Below, in pieces: positions 51,739-61,555 of a DNA stretch of 64,000 nucleotides. The stretch's first letter is position 1. Each line of letters starts with the position of its first letter. The position numbers and the translations under genes are program-made. The stretch comes from Terriglobia bacterium (lineage in GTDB: Bacteria > Acidobacteriota > Terriglobia > Terriglobales > Acidobacteriaceae). The stretch lies in the NCBI GenBank assembly GCA_020072845.1, contig JAIQGF010000009.1, forward strand, positions 310,001 to 374,000, in the 5' to 3' direction. The notes beneath the pieces are model-generated. The model saw only the letters and a list, made by a program, of their open reading frames with translations. It searched no databases and was not told the origin of the DNA.

Positions 51739-52850
51739 AACTTTTCGTACTGCGGAATGATCCGCGTCGAGCAGAAGCGCCCCTGGGCAGCGTGGCGTCC
51801 ATCGCGCCCCATTTGTCTTAACTTCCCCTCGTTGGAGAGCAGGTCCACCGCGCAGCGCGCCATCTCTTCCACGTCGCCGACCTCGGCCATGAATCCGGTT
51901 TTGCCGTGCTCGACGACTTCCGGCACGCCACCGACGTTGGTTGCGATCGGCACCACCTCGCACGCCATCGCCTCCAGCGCCGCCAGCCCAAACGACTCCA
52001 GTTGGCTGGGCAGCAGCATCAGGTCGGCGGTCGCCAGCTTCTCGTGTACGCGGTCCTGCTTGCCGAGAAAAATGACGCGGTCGTGGATGCGCTTTTCCAT
52101 CGCCATCCACTCCGCGCGCGAGCGGTCGGGCCCATCGCCGATGAGCAGCAGTTTGGCGGGAATTTTCTTTTGCACCCGGTCGAAGATTTCGATCACGTCC
52201 TGCACCCGCTTCACCGGGCGGAAATTCGAGAGATGCACCAGCAGGCGTTCGTCGTCACGCGCGAATTCGCGGCGGCGTTCCTTGGCTTCGGGATCGCGCC
52301 GGTACACGTCGCAGTTCACGAAGTTGTAGATCACCTGGATGGAATTGGCGAGCCCGAATTCCTTGAGCGTAATCTCGCGCAGGTATTTCGAGATGGCGGT
52401 GACGCCGTCGCTCTGCTCGATGGAAAAGCGCGTGATCGGCAGGTACGAGCGGTCCTGCCCCACCAGCGTGATGTCGGTCCCGTGCAGCGTGGTCAGGAAC
52501 GGCAGCCGCCGCTTGTTCTGCGACGTTGCCATCATCTGCTTCGCCAGGTACGCGCTCACCGAGTGCGGGATGGCGTAGTGCACGTGCAGCAGGTCGAGCG
52601 CGTAGATCTCCGCCACTTCCGCCATGCGCGTCGCCAGCGCCAGGTCATACGGCGGGTAGTCGAACAGCGGGTAATGCGAGACCTCGACTTCGTGGTACCA
52701 GACGTTGGGTTGCGGCCCGGAAAGCCGGAAGGGCTGCGCGTAGGTGATGAAGTGCACCTCGTGGCCGCGCTGCGCCAGCTCGATGCCGAGCTCGGTGGCC
52801 ACCACCCCGCTGCCGCCGTACGTCGGATAGCATGTAATGCCGATCTTCAA
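51705..52850 (-). CDS. bshA: N-acetyl-alpha-D-glucosaminyl L-malate synthase BshA
   Basis: 381 residues, GT4 family. BshA joins UDP-GlcNAc and malate, the first step of bacillithiol synthesis. The start MKIGITCYPTYGGSGVVATE is characteristic, with LDLLHVHYAIPHSV, LVHLSNFRPVKRV, LLLIGDGPDR and the E-x7-E region SFGLAALEAMACEVVPIATN. The bshC end is at the left edge of the window; bshB is not seen. Confidence 0.94.
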   Translation of the reverse strand: MKIGITCYPTYGGSGVVATELGIELAQRGHEVHFITYAQPFRLSGPQPNVWYHEVEVSHYPLFDYPPYDLALATRMAEVAEIYALDLLHVHYAIPHSVSAYLAKQMMATSQNKRRLPFLTTLHGTDITLVGQDRSYLPITRFSIEQSDGVTAISKYLREITLKEFGLANSIQVIYNFVNCDVYRRDPEAKERRREFARDDERLLVHLSNFRPVKRVQDVIEIFDRVQKKIPAKLLLIGDGPDRSRAEWMAMEKRIHDRVIFLGKQDRVHEKLATADLMLLPSQLESFGLAALEAMACEVVPIATNVGGVPEVVEHGKTGFMAEVGDVEEMARCAVDLLSNEGKLRQMGRDGRHAAQGRFCSTRIIPQYEKFYRGVLERASE

Positions 52851-52955
52851 GCAGGCTCCCGGCCCCTGGCTTCACGAAGGCCCAATCCGGTTTGATTGTC
52901 TCGCGGGCGAGATAGACTCGCAAATTCTGCTCCGGAATGCGGCAGTGGCGCGGGT

Positions 52956-52985
52956 TTGACCGCTCTTTTCCCGCTCACGTATACT
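52956..52985 (+). promoter_or_regulatory. Promoter of the tRNA-Val/tRNA-Asp unit
   Basis: -35 TTGACC (52956-52961), 18 bp spacer, -10 TATACT (52980-52985). Transcription would start about 25 bp before tRNA-Val. Both boxes match the sigma-70 consensus at five of six bases. Confidence 0.78.
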
Positions 52986-53017
52986 GACTTGGAGCTTGAA
53001 ATAAGCCCCTCCTGCAG

Positions 53018-53094
53018 GGGCGGTTAGCTCAGTTGGTTAGAGCGTCTGCCTTACAAGCAGAAGGTCGCTGGTTCGAGTCCAGCACTGCCCACCA
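53018..53094 (+). tRNA. tRNA-Val (anticodon TAC)
   Basis: Acceptor GGGCGGT pairs with ACTGCCC. D-arm TAGCTCAGTTGGTTAGAGC, anticodon stem TCTGC/GCAGA with loop CTTACAA (anticodon TAC), T-arm with GGTTCGAGTCC. A at 53091 is the discriminator and CCA (53092-53094) is encoded. Confidence 0.95.
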
Positions 53095-53163
53095 CTTCTT
53101 GGCGATTCCGGTTGCCAGGGGCCCCCAGTCGGGCCGCTTTTGACCGACTGGGGATTGAGAGCC

Positions 53164-53240
53164 GGGGACGTAGTTCAGTTGGTTAGAACGCTGCCCTGTC
53201 ACGGCAGAGGTCGCGAGTTCGAGTCTCGTCGTCCCCGCCA
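53164..53240 (+). tRNA. tRNA-Asp (anticodon GTC)
   Basis: Acceptor GGGGACG pairs with CGTCCCC. Anticodon stem CTGCC/GGCAG with loop CTGTCAC (anticodon GTC). T-arm GAGTTCGAGTCTC. CCA is encoded at 53238-53240. It lies 69 bp after tRNA-Val and is probably on the same transcript. Confidence 0.95.
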
Positions 53241-53309
53241 TTTCGTTCCGGCTGCCGTCTTTTCTACGATCCGGTTTGCCCTCAAACCCGCTGTGACTCC
53301 GCCTCCAGG

Positions 53310-54013
<704 letters not shown>

Positions 54014-54017
<4 letters not shown>

Positions 54018-55135
54018 TTCATCTCTTGCGTCACGATGTGAACGTCGACGGGCGGAGCGTCCCGCAGGAACCTGTGGATGGCGGAAAGGTAAAGGTACTT
54101 ACGCCATCCCGTCTGGGCGGACCGCCCGAATACCACCTGGGTGATGCGCTTTTCGCGGACGACCTTCGCAACCGCTTCGGCTACGCTCTTGCCCTCGGTG
54201 CGAATCACCTGCGCACCCAGATTTTCCGCAAAGCGAATGTTCTGCGCCAGGGTGCGCTGGTTCTCCGGCGTCTCGTCGACTCCGACGTCCACATAAATCA
54301 CGGAAAACTCGGCGTCGATACGCTGCGCCATGCGCGCCGCCCGCGCGATCAGGTACTGCGCCGCAGGATTGGAGCTGATGCACACGCCAATGCGCTCGCG
54401 TATCCCCACGCTGAGCTCTGCGCCCTCTTTTGCCAGGTAAGACTCCAGGCTCCGATCCACCGCCCGGGCCACTTGCTGCAGGGCGAGCTCACGCAATGCA
54501 ATCAGATTGCCGGGACGGAAGAAATGGCCCAAGGCCCGCTCGGCACGGTCCACCGGATAGATGTCCCCGCGGCTCATGCGCTTCTGCAGTGCCTCCGGCG
54601 TCAGATCGGCCAGCACGATCTCATTGACCCGCTGGATGACCCAGTCCGGAACGGTCTCCCGCACCTGGACACCGGTTATGCTCTGCACCATTGGGGTCAG
54701 GCTCTCGACATGCTGCACGTTCATCGTCGAGAGCACGTCGATGTTCGCGTCCAACAACTCGATGACGTCTTCGTAGCGCTTGCGATGCTTGCTGCCCTCG
54801 ATATTGGTGTGGGCCAGCTCATCCACCAGCGCGACCTGCGGCTTGCGCGCCAGGATGGCGTCCAGATCCATTTCCTCGAAGGGCGCGCCTTTGTACGTCA
54901 TCTGCCGACGCGGTACGGTCTCGAGCATGCTGGCGAGTTCGGCGATCGCCATCCGCCCATGGGTTTCCACCACCCCAATCACCACGTCCTCGCCACGGCT
55001 CCGGCGGCGGGCGCCTTCGCTCAGCATGTTGTAGGTTTTGCCGACGCCCGGGGCGTAACCCAGGAAGAGCTTGAAGATCCCTTGCCGCTTTTGCGGGGCC
55101 GCTTCTTCCAGCCATTGCTCAGGTGTTTTCGGCAT
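54014..55135 (-). CDS. KdpD N-terminal module (KdpD + Usp domains) as a separate protein
   Basis: 373 residues, soluble. The KdpD domain (about 18-230) has Walker A GYAPGVGKT (26-34) and a Walker-B-like VALVDELAHTN. A Usp domain covers about 245-370 (RIGVCISSNPAAQYLIARAA, ITQVVFGRSAQTGWRKYL). Full KdpD would go on into four membrane helices and a histidine kinase, but this protein ends after Usp. The missing half is encoded divergently at 55186. It may bind c-di-AMP or the kinase in trans; that is inference. Confidence 0.9.
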
Positions 55136-55185
55136 CGCGGCTATTTTCGACGAGATCGGGACGCGCTGTCGATTACAATCTCGGC

Positions 55186-56625
55186 GTGAGAAGACCAGCG
55201 CAATTGATCCTACGCTTCCTGGTCGCGGCCGCGATCAATTTCGTGATCGGCTGGATCTATTTCCGGGTCATCCACGTAAATCCCACCACCGTGGGATTCA
55301 CCTTTTTACTCGCGATTCTTGCCGTCTCCGCGTTTTGGGGCTTGCGGGTCGCCATCTTCATGGCGGTGCTGGCAACGCTGGGCTATAACTTTTTTTTCCT
55401 GCCGCCGGTTGGCAAACTCACCATCGCCGACCCGCAAAACTGGGTGGCGCTGATTGCCTTTCTGATTACGGCCATCATCGGCAGCCACCTGTCGGAGCGC
55501 GCGCGCCGCGAGGCCCTGCACTCCCATCAGCGCCGCCGCGAGGTGGAGCGGCTGTACGCTTTCAGCCAGCAACTGCTGGTCTCAGAAAACGTCTTTGGCC
55601 TTCTCAACAGCGTGCCCTCCTATATCGTCGACTCCTTTGGAGTGACCGGTGCCGCCGTGTTTCTGGACCACAAGCAGAAGACCTATTTCTCCGATATCAG
55701 CGTGCAATCGCTCATCCCCATCGACGAATTGAAGGCGGTGAGCGGCCGGGGAGAGCCGGTGCTGGATCGCGAACGTGGCATGTGCTTCATGCCGCTGCGC
55801 ATGGGCGTTCGCTCCATCGGCAGCATGGGCGTCGTGGGGTGCAGCATGTCCCGGGAAACGCTGGAGGCGATCGGAAGCCTGGTCGCCATCGCCATCGAGC
55901 GCGCCTCCACCATGGAAAAGCTGACCAAGGCTGAGGCCACCCGTGAAAGCGACCGGCTCCGCTCCCTGTTGCTGGATGCGGTGACCCATGATTTTCGCAC
56001 CCCGCTTACCGCCATCAAGGCTTCGGCGGAAACGCTTCTGTCGGAGGTGGAACTGGACCAGCCTCAATTGAAAGAGTTGGCCACGGTGATCAATGAGGAG
56101 AGCGACCGGCTGAACCGGCTGGTCGGCGAGGCCGCGGAAGTCGCGCAACTCGATGCCCGCCAGGTCGAACTCCTCTTCGAGCCGCATTACATCCGGGAAG
56201 CAGTCGATTTGGCGCTGTTGGAGTCCAGGCACGCGCTGGAGCGCCACACCGTGGAAGTGGCCGTTCCGGAGACGCTGCCGCCAGTGCCTATGGACTTGAA
56301 TCGGATTTCGGAAGTGCTGGCGCAACTGCTGGAAAATGCCGGCAAGTATTCGCCGCCGGGGACGCCGATCCATCTCACCGCCGAGCTGCGCGACCGGCAA
56401 CTGGTCACTTCTGTCGCCGACCACGGCCCCGGCATCGACGATCTTGAGCAGGGAATGATCTTCGAAAAGTTTTATCGCGGGCGGAACCAGAGAGTCTCCA
56501 TGCAGGGCACCGGCATGGGACTGGCGATCGCCAAGGCCATCGTCGAACTGCACGGCGGAACCATCACCGTGACCAGCCAACTGGGACGCGGATCGGTGTT
56601 CTCGTTTACGCTGCCGGTCACGTAG
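55186..56625 (+). CDS. KdpD C-terminal-like sensor histidine kinase (DUF4118-HisKA-HATPase)
   Basis: 479 residues from GTG 55186; a GTG at 55123 would overlap the divergent gene. Three or four N-terminal helices (DUF4118: LRFLVAAAINFVIGWIYFRV, VGFTFLLAILAVSAFWGLRV) are followed by a GAF-like region, HisKA with H268 (VTHDFRTPLTAIKASAETLL), and an HATPase (QLLENAGKYSPPGTP, VADHGPGID, GTGMGLAIAKAIVE). This is the half missing from the kdpD gene at 54014. TACAAT at 55174-55179 may be a -10, which would make the message nearly leaderless. Confidence 0.88.
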   Translation: MRRPAQLILRFLVAAAINFVIGWIYFRVIHVNPTTVGFTFLLAILAVSAFWGLRVAIFMAVLATLGYNFFFLPPVGKLTIADPQNWVALIAFLITAIIGSHLSERARREALHSHQRRREVERLYAFSQQLLVSENVFGLLNSVPSYIVDSFGVTGAAVFLDHKQKTYFSDISVQSLIPIDELKAVSGRGEPVLDRERGMCFMPLRMGVRSIGSMGVVGCSMSRETLEAIGSLVAIAIERASTMEKLTKAEATRESDRLRSLLLDAVTHDFRTPLTAIKASAETLLSEVELDQPQLKELATVINEESDRLNRLVGEAAEVAQLDARQVELLFEPHYIREAVDLALLESRHALERHTVEVAVPETLPPVPMDLNRISEVLAQLLENAGKYSPPGTPIHLTAELRDRQLVTSVADHGPGIDDLEQGMIFEKFYRGRNQRVSMQGTGMGLAIAKAIVELHGGTITVTSQLGRGSVFSFTLPVT

Positions 56626-56652
56626 TCTTGCAAGCTGCTCGACGCGCTTTCC

Positions 56653-58200
56653 ATGCCATCTGGCCCCAACAACGCCGACACGGGGATTGCCTGGCGGTAT
56701 CACAATGGCACCAAGCACTCCTACCAGAGCGTGCGCACTAACCCGCACTACCTGGACTGGTCGAACCGGCCGCTGCCATTCAAGATTTATCCCACCCTTA
56801 ATCCCATTCGACTGCCGAAGGAAGTGCCGCAGACCGGCATGGCGGCGCTTTCGGTAATCGCGGAGAATGTTCGCCCCGCCGGGACCAGGATGCCGGCCTT
56901 GCACGATCTCGCCCTGCTGCTGTATTTCTCGGCGGGGATCACCAGGCACAAGACCTATCCCGGCGGCGAAATTTACATGCGCGCGGCGGCCTGCACGGGC
57001 GCGTTGTATGAAGTCGAGTTGTACGTGGTCTGCGGCGATTTGCCGGAACTGAAAGCGGGCATGTACCAGTTTGCGCCTGCCGAATTTGGCTTGCGCTTGC
57101 TGCGTGCCGGCGATTTCCGCCGCGTGCTGGTCGAGGCCACGGGCGCACACCCGGCGGTCGCAGCGGCTCCAGTCACCATCATCTGCACGGGAACGTACTG
57201 GCGCAACGCGTGGAAGTACCAGGCGCGGACCTATCGCCATTTCGGCTGGGACAACGGCACCATCCTCGCCAACCTGCTGGCCATGTGCACCGCCACGCAG
57301 TTGCCGGCGACCTTGCTGATGGGCTTCAGCGATGATCCGGTGAATGAGCTGCTCGATCTCGATACCGATCACGAGGTCGCGTTTTCACTGGTGACGGTCG
57401 GCTCGACCGCCACTTTCGACCTTCCGTCCGCCCCGCCGCTGCCACCGCTGCACCTGGAAACTCTGCCGCTGTCCGACCACGAGGTGGACTATCCCGCCAT
57501 GCGCGAGATGCACGCCGCGTCATCGCTGGCCACTGCCGGCGAGGTCCGCGCCTGGCGCGAACCACCGACGCCCGGCGATGCCGTCGAGCTGCGCGGGCCC
57601 GCCATCGCGCTGCCATCGGCGCCGGAAGAGGAACTCGCGCGTGATGCCATCGAACGCGTGATCCTCCGCCGCGGCTCGACTCGCCAGTTCAAGCGCGAAG
57701 CGATCAGTTTGGCGCAGCTTGCCACCGTGTTGGACCGATCTACCCGCGGATTTCCCGCCGACTTCCACAACCCTTCGGGAGCGCAACTCAGCCACATCTA
57801 CGTGCTGGTTAACGCCGTGGATGGCTTGCTGCCGGGCGCGTACTACTTCCATCGCGATCGGCGCGAACTGGAACTGCTGAAGCCAGGCGACTTCCGCCGG
57901 CAGGCCGGTTATCTCGGACTCGAGCAGGATTTGCCTGCCGACGCTGCCGCGAACGTTTTTTTCCTCGCCGACCTCCACACCATCCTGGCGCGTTATGGCA
58001 ACCGCGGCTATCGTGCGGCGCAACTGGAAGCGGGCATTCTCGGCGGCAAGATCTACCTGGCCGCCTACGCGCAGCATCTCGGCGCCAGCGGCCTGACCTT
58101 CTATGACGACGATGTCGTCAACTTCTTCTCGCCGCATGCCGCGGGCAAGAGCGCGATCTTTCTGGTCTGTTTGGGCAACAGCGTGAAGCGCAAGCAGTGA
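56653..58200 (+). CDS. SagB-type two-domain FMN oxidoreductase
   Basis: 515 residues. Two nitroreductase/SagB-like domains are in tandem: about 20-240 (TGMAALSVIAENVRPAGTRM, YLYFSAGITRHK-like, GEIYMRAAACTGALYEVELY, WKYQARTYRHFGWDNGTILA) and about 320-510 (VILRRGSTRQFKREAISLAQ, PSGAQLSHIYVLVNAVDGLL, GYRAAQLEAGILGGKIYLAA). SagB enzymes oxidise azolines to azoles in peptide natural products, but many stand-alone relatives have unknown roles. No cyclodehydratase or precursor peptide was recognised. It lies 27 bp after the histidine kinase. Confidence 0.87.
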   Translation: MPSGPNNADTGIAWRYHNGTKHSYQSVRTNPHYLDWSNRPLPFKIYPTLNPIRLPKEVPQTGMAALSVIAENVRPAGTRMPALHDLALLLYFSAGITRHKTYPGGEIYMRAAACTGALYEVELYVVCGDLPELKAGMYQFAPAEFGLRLLRAGDFRRVLVEATGAHPAVAAAPVTIICTGTYWRNAWKYQARTYRHFGWDNGTILANLLAMCTATQLPATLLMGFSDDPVNELLDLDTDHEVAFSLVTVGSTATFDLPSAPPLPPLHLETLPLSDHEVDYPAMREMHAASSLATAGEVRAWREPPTPGDAVELRGPAIALPSAPEEELARDAIERVILRRGSTRQFKREAISLAQLATVLDRSTRGFPADFHNPSGAQLSHIYVLVNAVDGLLPGAYYFHRDRRELELLKPGDFRRQAGYLGLEQDLPADAAANVFFLADLHTILARYGNRGYRAAQLEAGILGGKIYLAAYAQHLGASGLTFYDDDVVNFFSPHAAGKSAIFLVCLGNSVKRKQ

Positions 58201-58213
58201 GGGAGAACCGCGG

Positions 58214-58591
58214 TTACGCCTGGCGCGACGGCCGGGGCGGGGGCGGAAGGACGTTCTCGGGGAGATCCAGTTCCTCCCAGGAGATGGCGGGCGGATATCG
58301 GCGGTAAAAACAGGGGAGCATCCGCCTGTCGCGGAAGAGGGACCACCCCAGCGGAATGTCTAATTCCGCGAACCAGTAAACCCCTTCGGCTACGCGCTGG
58401 ATCCGTGGATGAGGGGCGCGCAGGTCCGCACGCACCGCATCTGACAATTGCTCGTACGTCGTGGACCGGTCTCCCATCCAGCGCAGTTCCTCGAGGATGA
58501 CATGCAATCCTTGGGGACAGCACTTCTGCTCGAGTCGTTCGAGCACCCGTGTCATGGGGGAGGCTTGCTTATGGGCCGCAGAGCTGCTCAT
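58214..58591 (-). CDS. Unknown protein, last gene of a coupled small-gene cluster
   Basis: 125 residues from ATG 58591, which overlaps the previous stop (ATGA). I do not recognise a family. There is a helical N-terminus (MTRVLERLEQKC, HVILEELRWMG, TTYEQLSDAVRADL), then VAEGVYWFAELDIPLGWSLF and a Pro-rich end. The first part could be a winged-helix-like fold. It faces the SagB-type gene convergently. Confidence 0.65.
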   Translation of the reverse strand: MSSSAAHKQASPMTRVLERLEQKCCPQGLHVILEELRWMGDRSTTYEQLSDAVRADLRAPHPRIQRVAEGVYWFAELDIPLGWSLFRDRRMLPCFYRRYPPAISWEELDLPENVLPPPPRPSRQA

Positions 58592-58761
58592 GGTTGGCTT
58601 GCCTTTTCTGTGGCGGCCACTTCGCGGGCCTGAACTTGAACCTTGCTGTACCGGTCGCACAGACACACCTTGCACTTGCCGTGACCGTGTTTCCCGATCA
58701 GCGGAAACACGTGGTCACGTTTCTCGTGCCCGCACTCGCAGTTTGTGCTCAGAGCGTTCAC
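58588..58761 (-). CDS. Tiny cysteine/histidine-rich protein
   Basis: 57 residues from a GTG with GGAG seven bases upstream. Cys and His are at C8, C10, H12, H17, H25, H27, C30, C33 and C35 (NCECGHEKRDHVF, GHGKCKVCLC), so it probably binds zinc. The start overlaps the previous stop by four bases (GTGA), and its own stop overlaps the next ATG (ATGA). This double coupling supports a real gene despite its size. Confidence 0.68.
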   Translation of the reverse strand: MNALSTNCECGHEKRDHVFPLIGKHGHGKCKVCLCDRYSKVQVQAREVAATEKASQP

Positions 58762-58931
58762 TGGATATCTCCGTCAGGGGAGTGGCCGGATTCGCCGCTC
58801 TGCTGGACGATATCTTCGGCGGGCACCTGCTTCTCAAGCTTTCTCTGCTGCTTGCGCTGAGCCTTGGCGCGCTGTTTTTCCTGGCGTGCCAGCTCTTTCT
58901 GCCGTTTTTGGAAGGTCTGACTTGGGCGCAT
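58758..58931 (-). CDS. Tiny basic coiled-coil protein
   Basis: 57 residues from ATG 58931. Almost all of the first 35 residues are Lys, Arg, Gln or Glu (FQKRQKELARQEKQRAKAQR), a single charged helix that may bind RNA or the ribosome. The end is acidic (QSGESGHSPDGDIQ). It starts two bases after the previous stop and overlaps the next start. Confidence 0.65.
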   Translation of the reverse strand: MRPSQTFQKRQKELARQEKQRAKAQRKQQRKLEKQVPAEDIVQQSGESGHSPDGDIQ

Positions 58932-58932
58932 G

Positions 58933-59085
58933 CTAGCCCCACTTTTCTGCGCGAGGAGCATGCGCGGTGTGGAAGAGCTGGCCCAGCACCAGTTTGTTTG
59001 GCTGTCCTTCGCTGATGGGCTGATCGCAGCCGGGACAGTACCCGATCACTTCATCTTGGGGCGGTTTCGGTTCGGTTTTGAGCAA
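58933..59085 (-). CDS. Tiny CxxC/HxxH protein, first of the cluster
   Basis: 50 residues from a TTG with a strong AGGAGG five bases upstream. C17-x2-C20 (YCPGCD) and H39-x2-H42 (HTAHA) form a likely zinc site. The TTG and its size make it easy to miss. The AGGAGG is the best ribosome binding site of the region and makes translation likely. Confidence 0.65.
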   Translation of the reverse strand: MLKTEPKPPQDEVIGYCPGCDQPISEGQPNKLVLGQLFHTAHAPRAEKWG

Positions 59086-59394
59086 CAACTCCTCCTGATT
59101 TATCCCATGTGATGGGCGGCGCGTGAAGTTTCCACTGTGCCGGTTTCGTTGTCGATTGGCATGGACGCTCCACCCTGGAACAGACTCAGTCGCGCACGAC
59201 TGGTTCTGGCAGCTAAGAGGGAATACTTCAGATGAGCTGACTTAGTTCAGAGAATCTGAAAGAGGAGAGAATCTCGCTCAACCTTAACCCTAGTCCTTAC
59301 CCGCAGGGAAGTCAATGACCCGCGGGGCAGGTACTACCCATGCGCGGCGTTGCGATGATCCCCAATCGCCGCGCACAGGTTTCCCGATCTCTCA
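59086..59394. other. Intergenic region with a hairpin
   Basis: About 310 bp between the small-gene cluster and the helicase, both on the minus strand. At 59342-59374 GCGCGGCG and CGCCGCGC form an 8 bp stem around a 17 bp loop, 21 bp past the helicase stop; without a T tract it is only a possible terminator. On the minus strand TTGACT (59313-59318 region) is a -35 candidate without a good -10. No gene is seen. Confidence 0.35.
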
Positions 59395-60594
<1,200 letters not shown>

Positions 60595-60954
60595 TCGAAT
60601 CGTTATCTTTCTGGAGAGGCGTCTCGCGAGACGCACGCAAAAGATGCGATTCGCGACTGTGCAAAGGAAGCCGCTCGTAGGGTTTTTGCGCTGGGAACGA
60701 ACGGGGAGCAGGGAATCGAAGGAAGGGTCAGACCGGCTGTTTCAACCGACTGCCGCACCACAAGCGAACCGTGGTCACTAGCGTCTGGAACAGTATAGCA
60801 CAGGCGCCGTCTCAGAACCGGGCGCGCAGCACGCTTGATGCTTACCTTGGTGCATCCTTCCGACTTCACTTTCGACAGTCATCAAGAATTGACCGTTCAC
60901 GTACTTCGCGCCCACTTAGCCGGCGCCCAAAACCTAAGACGTGAAACCTAGCGC
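60595..60954. other. Intergenic region with perfect palindrome in the helicase leader
   Basis: About 360 bp upstream of the helicase (minus). GCGTCTCGCGAGACGC at 60619-60634 is a perfect 16 bp palindrome, 25 bp before the helicase start. It may be an operator or leader hairpin. The far end (60923-60954) carries a single-arm TAGGTTT-family array next to the adenosine-kinase stop. No convincing gene is seen; a small open frame at 60603-60869 has no family features. Confidence 0.45.
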
Positions 60955-60958
60955 CTAC
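60923..60958. repeat. Single-arm array, TAGGTTT family
   Basis: GCGCCCAAAACCTAAGACG and GAAACCTAGCGCCTAC repeat the unit AAACCTA seen at 32279-32392. It covers the stop codon of the next gene. No inverted partner was found. Confidence 0.55.
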
Positions 60959-61440
60959 CGCTTGTACCCAATCTTGCGCAGAAACGAGTGCCGCGCAATC
61001 ACGTCGTCGGGGCCTTCGACGCCCTGGGGCGCGCTGCCGTCAATCACGCCCATGATGCCGCCGCCCTGCTCGCCGCGCGCCACCACCACCTCGACCGGGT
61101 TGGCGGTCGCGCAGAAAATGTTGCACACCTCGGGCACCTGCCGCACGGCGTTGAGCACGTTAATCGGAAACGCGTTGCGGATCAGCACCACGAACACGTG
61201 TCCGGCGGCAAGCAACTGCGCGTTGCGGATGGCCGCGCTGCGCAGTTCATCGTCGTTGCCTTCGGAGCGCGTCAGGCACGGGCCGGAGCTTTCGTTGAAC
61301 GCCAGCCCAAATTTTGCCTGTGGGACCGTGGTCGCGATCGCTTCGTAAACATCCTCGACCGTCTTGATGAAGTGGGACTGGCCGATGATGATGTTCGTGT
61401 CGGAAGGGAAGTCCATCTTGACCGAATCGAAGGTGAGCAT
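60955..61440 (-). CDS. Adenosine-specific kinase family protein
   Basis: 161 residues from ATG 61440 with GAGG upstream; the upstream frame comes from the array. Segments SDTNIIIGQSHFIKTVEDVY, AKFGLAFNESSGPCLTRSEG, FVVLIRNAFPINVLNAVRQV, CNIFCATANPVEVVVA and GGGIMGVIDGSAPQGVEG match a small conserved family annotated as adenosine-specific kinase from archaeal structures. The activity in bacteria is poorly tested. It lies 97 bp after the amidase on the same strand, with an array between. Confidence 0.85.
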   Translation of the reverse strand: MLTFDSVKMDFPSDTNIIIGQSHFIKTVEDVYEAIATTVPQAKFGLAFNESSGPCLTRSEGNDDELRSAAIRNAQLLAAGHVFVVLIRNAFPINVLNAVRQVPEVCNIFCATANPVEVVVARGEQGGGIMGVIDGSAPQGVEGPDDVIARHSFLRKIGYKR

Positions 61441-61450
61441 GAGAACCTCG

Positions 61451-61555
61451 GCAATTTGTAATTTGAAATTGGTAATTTGCAATTGCGACCGCAAGTTCGC
61501 GCCAGGTTGCGCCCCGAACCAAATTGCCAATTACAAATTACCAATTACAAATTCT
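61451..61555. repeat. Inverted tandem array, AATTTGT family, reaching into the amidase gene
   Basis: Left arm 61451-61486 (GCAATTTGTAATTTG, AAATTGGTAATTTGC), right arm 61520-61554 (CAAATTGCCAATTACAAATT and on), GC-rich 33 bp spacer. The right arm overlaps the last five codons and the stop of the amidase. Confidence 0.9.

Noticed and set aside
55582-57372. 596-residue minus-strand frame
   Set aside because: It covers parts of two well-supported plus-strand genes and has no recognisable domain.
60603-60869. 88-residue minus-strand gene upstream of the helicase
   Set aside because: Arg/Ser/Ala-rich with no motif or ribosome binding site; it runs through the palindrome.
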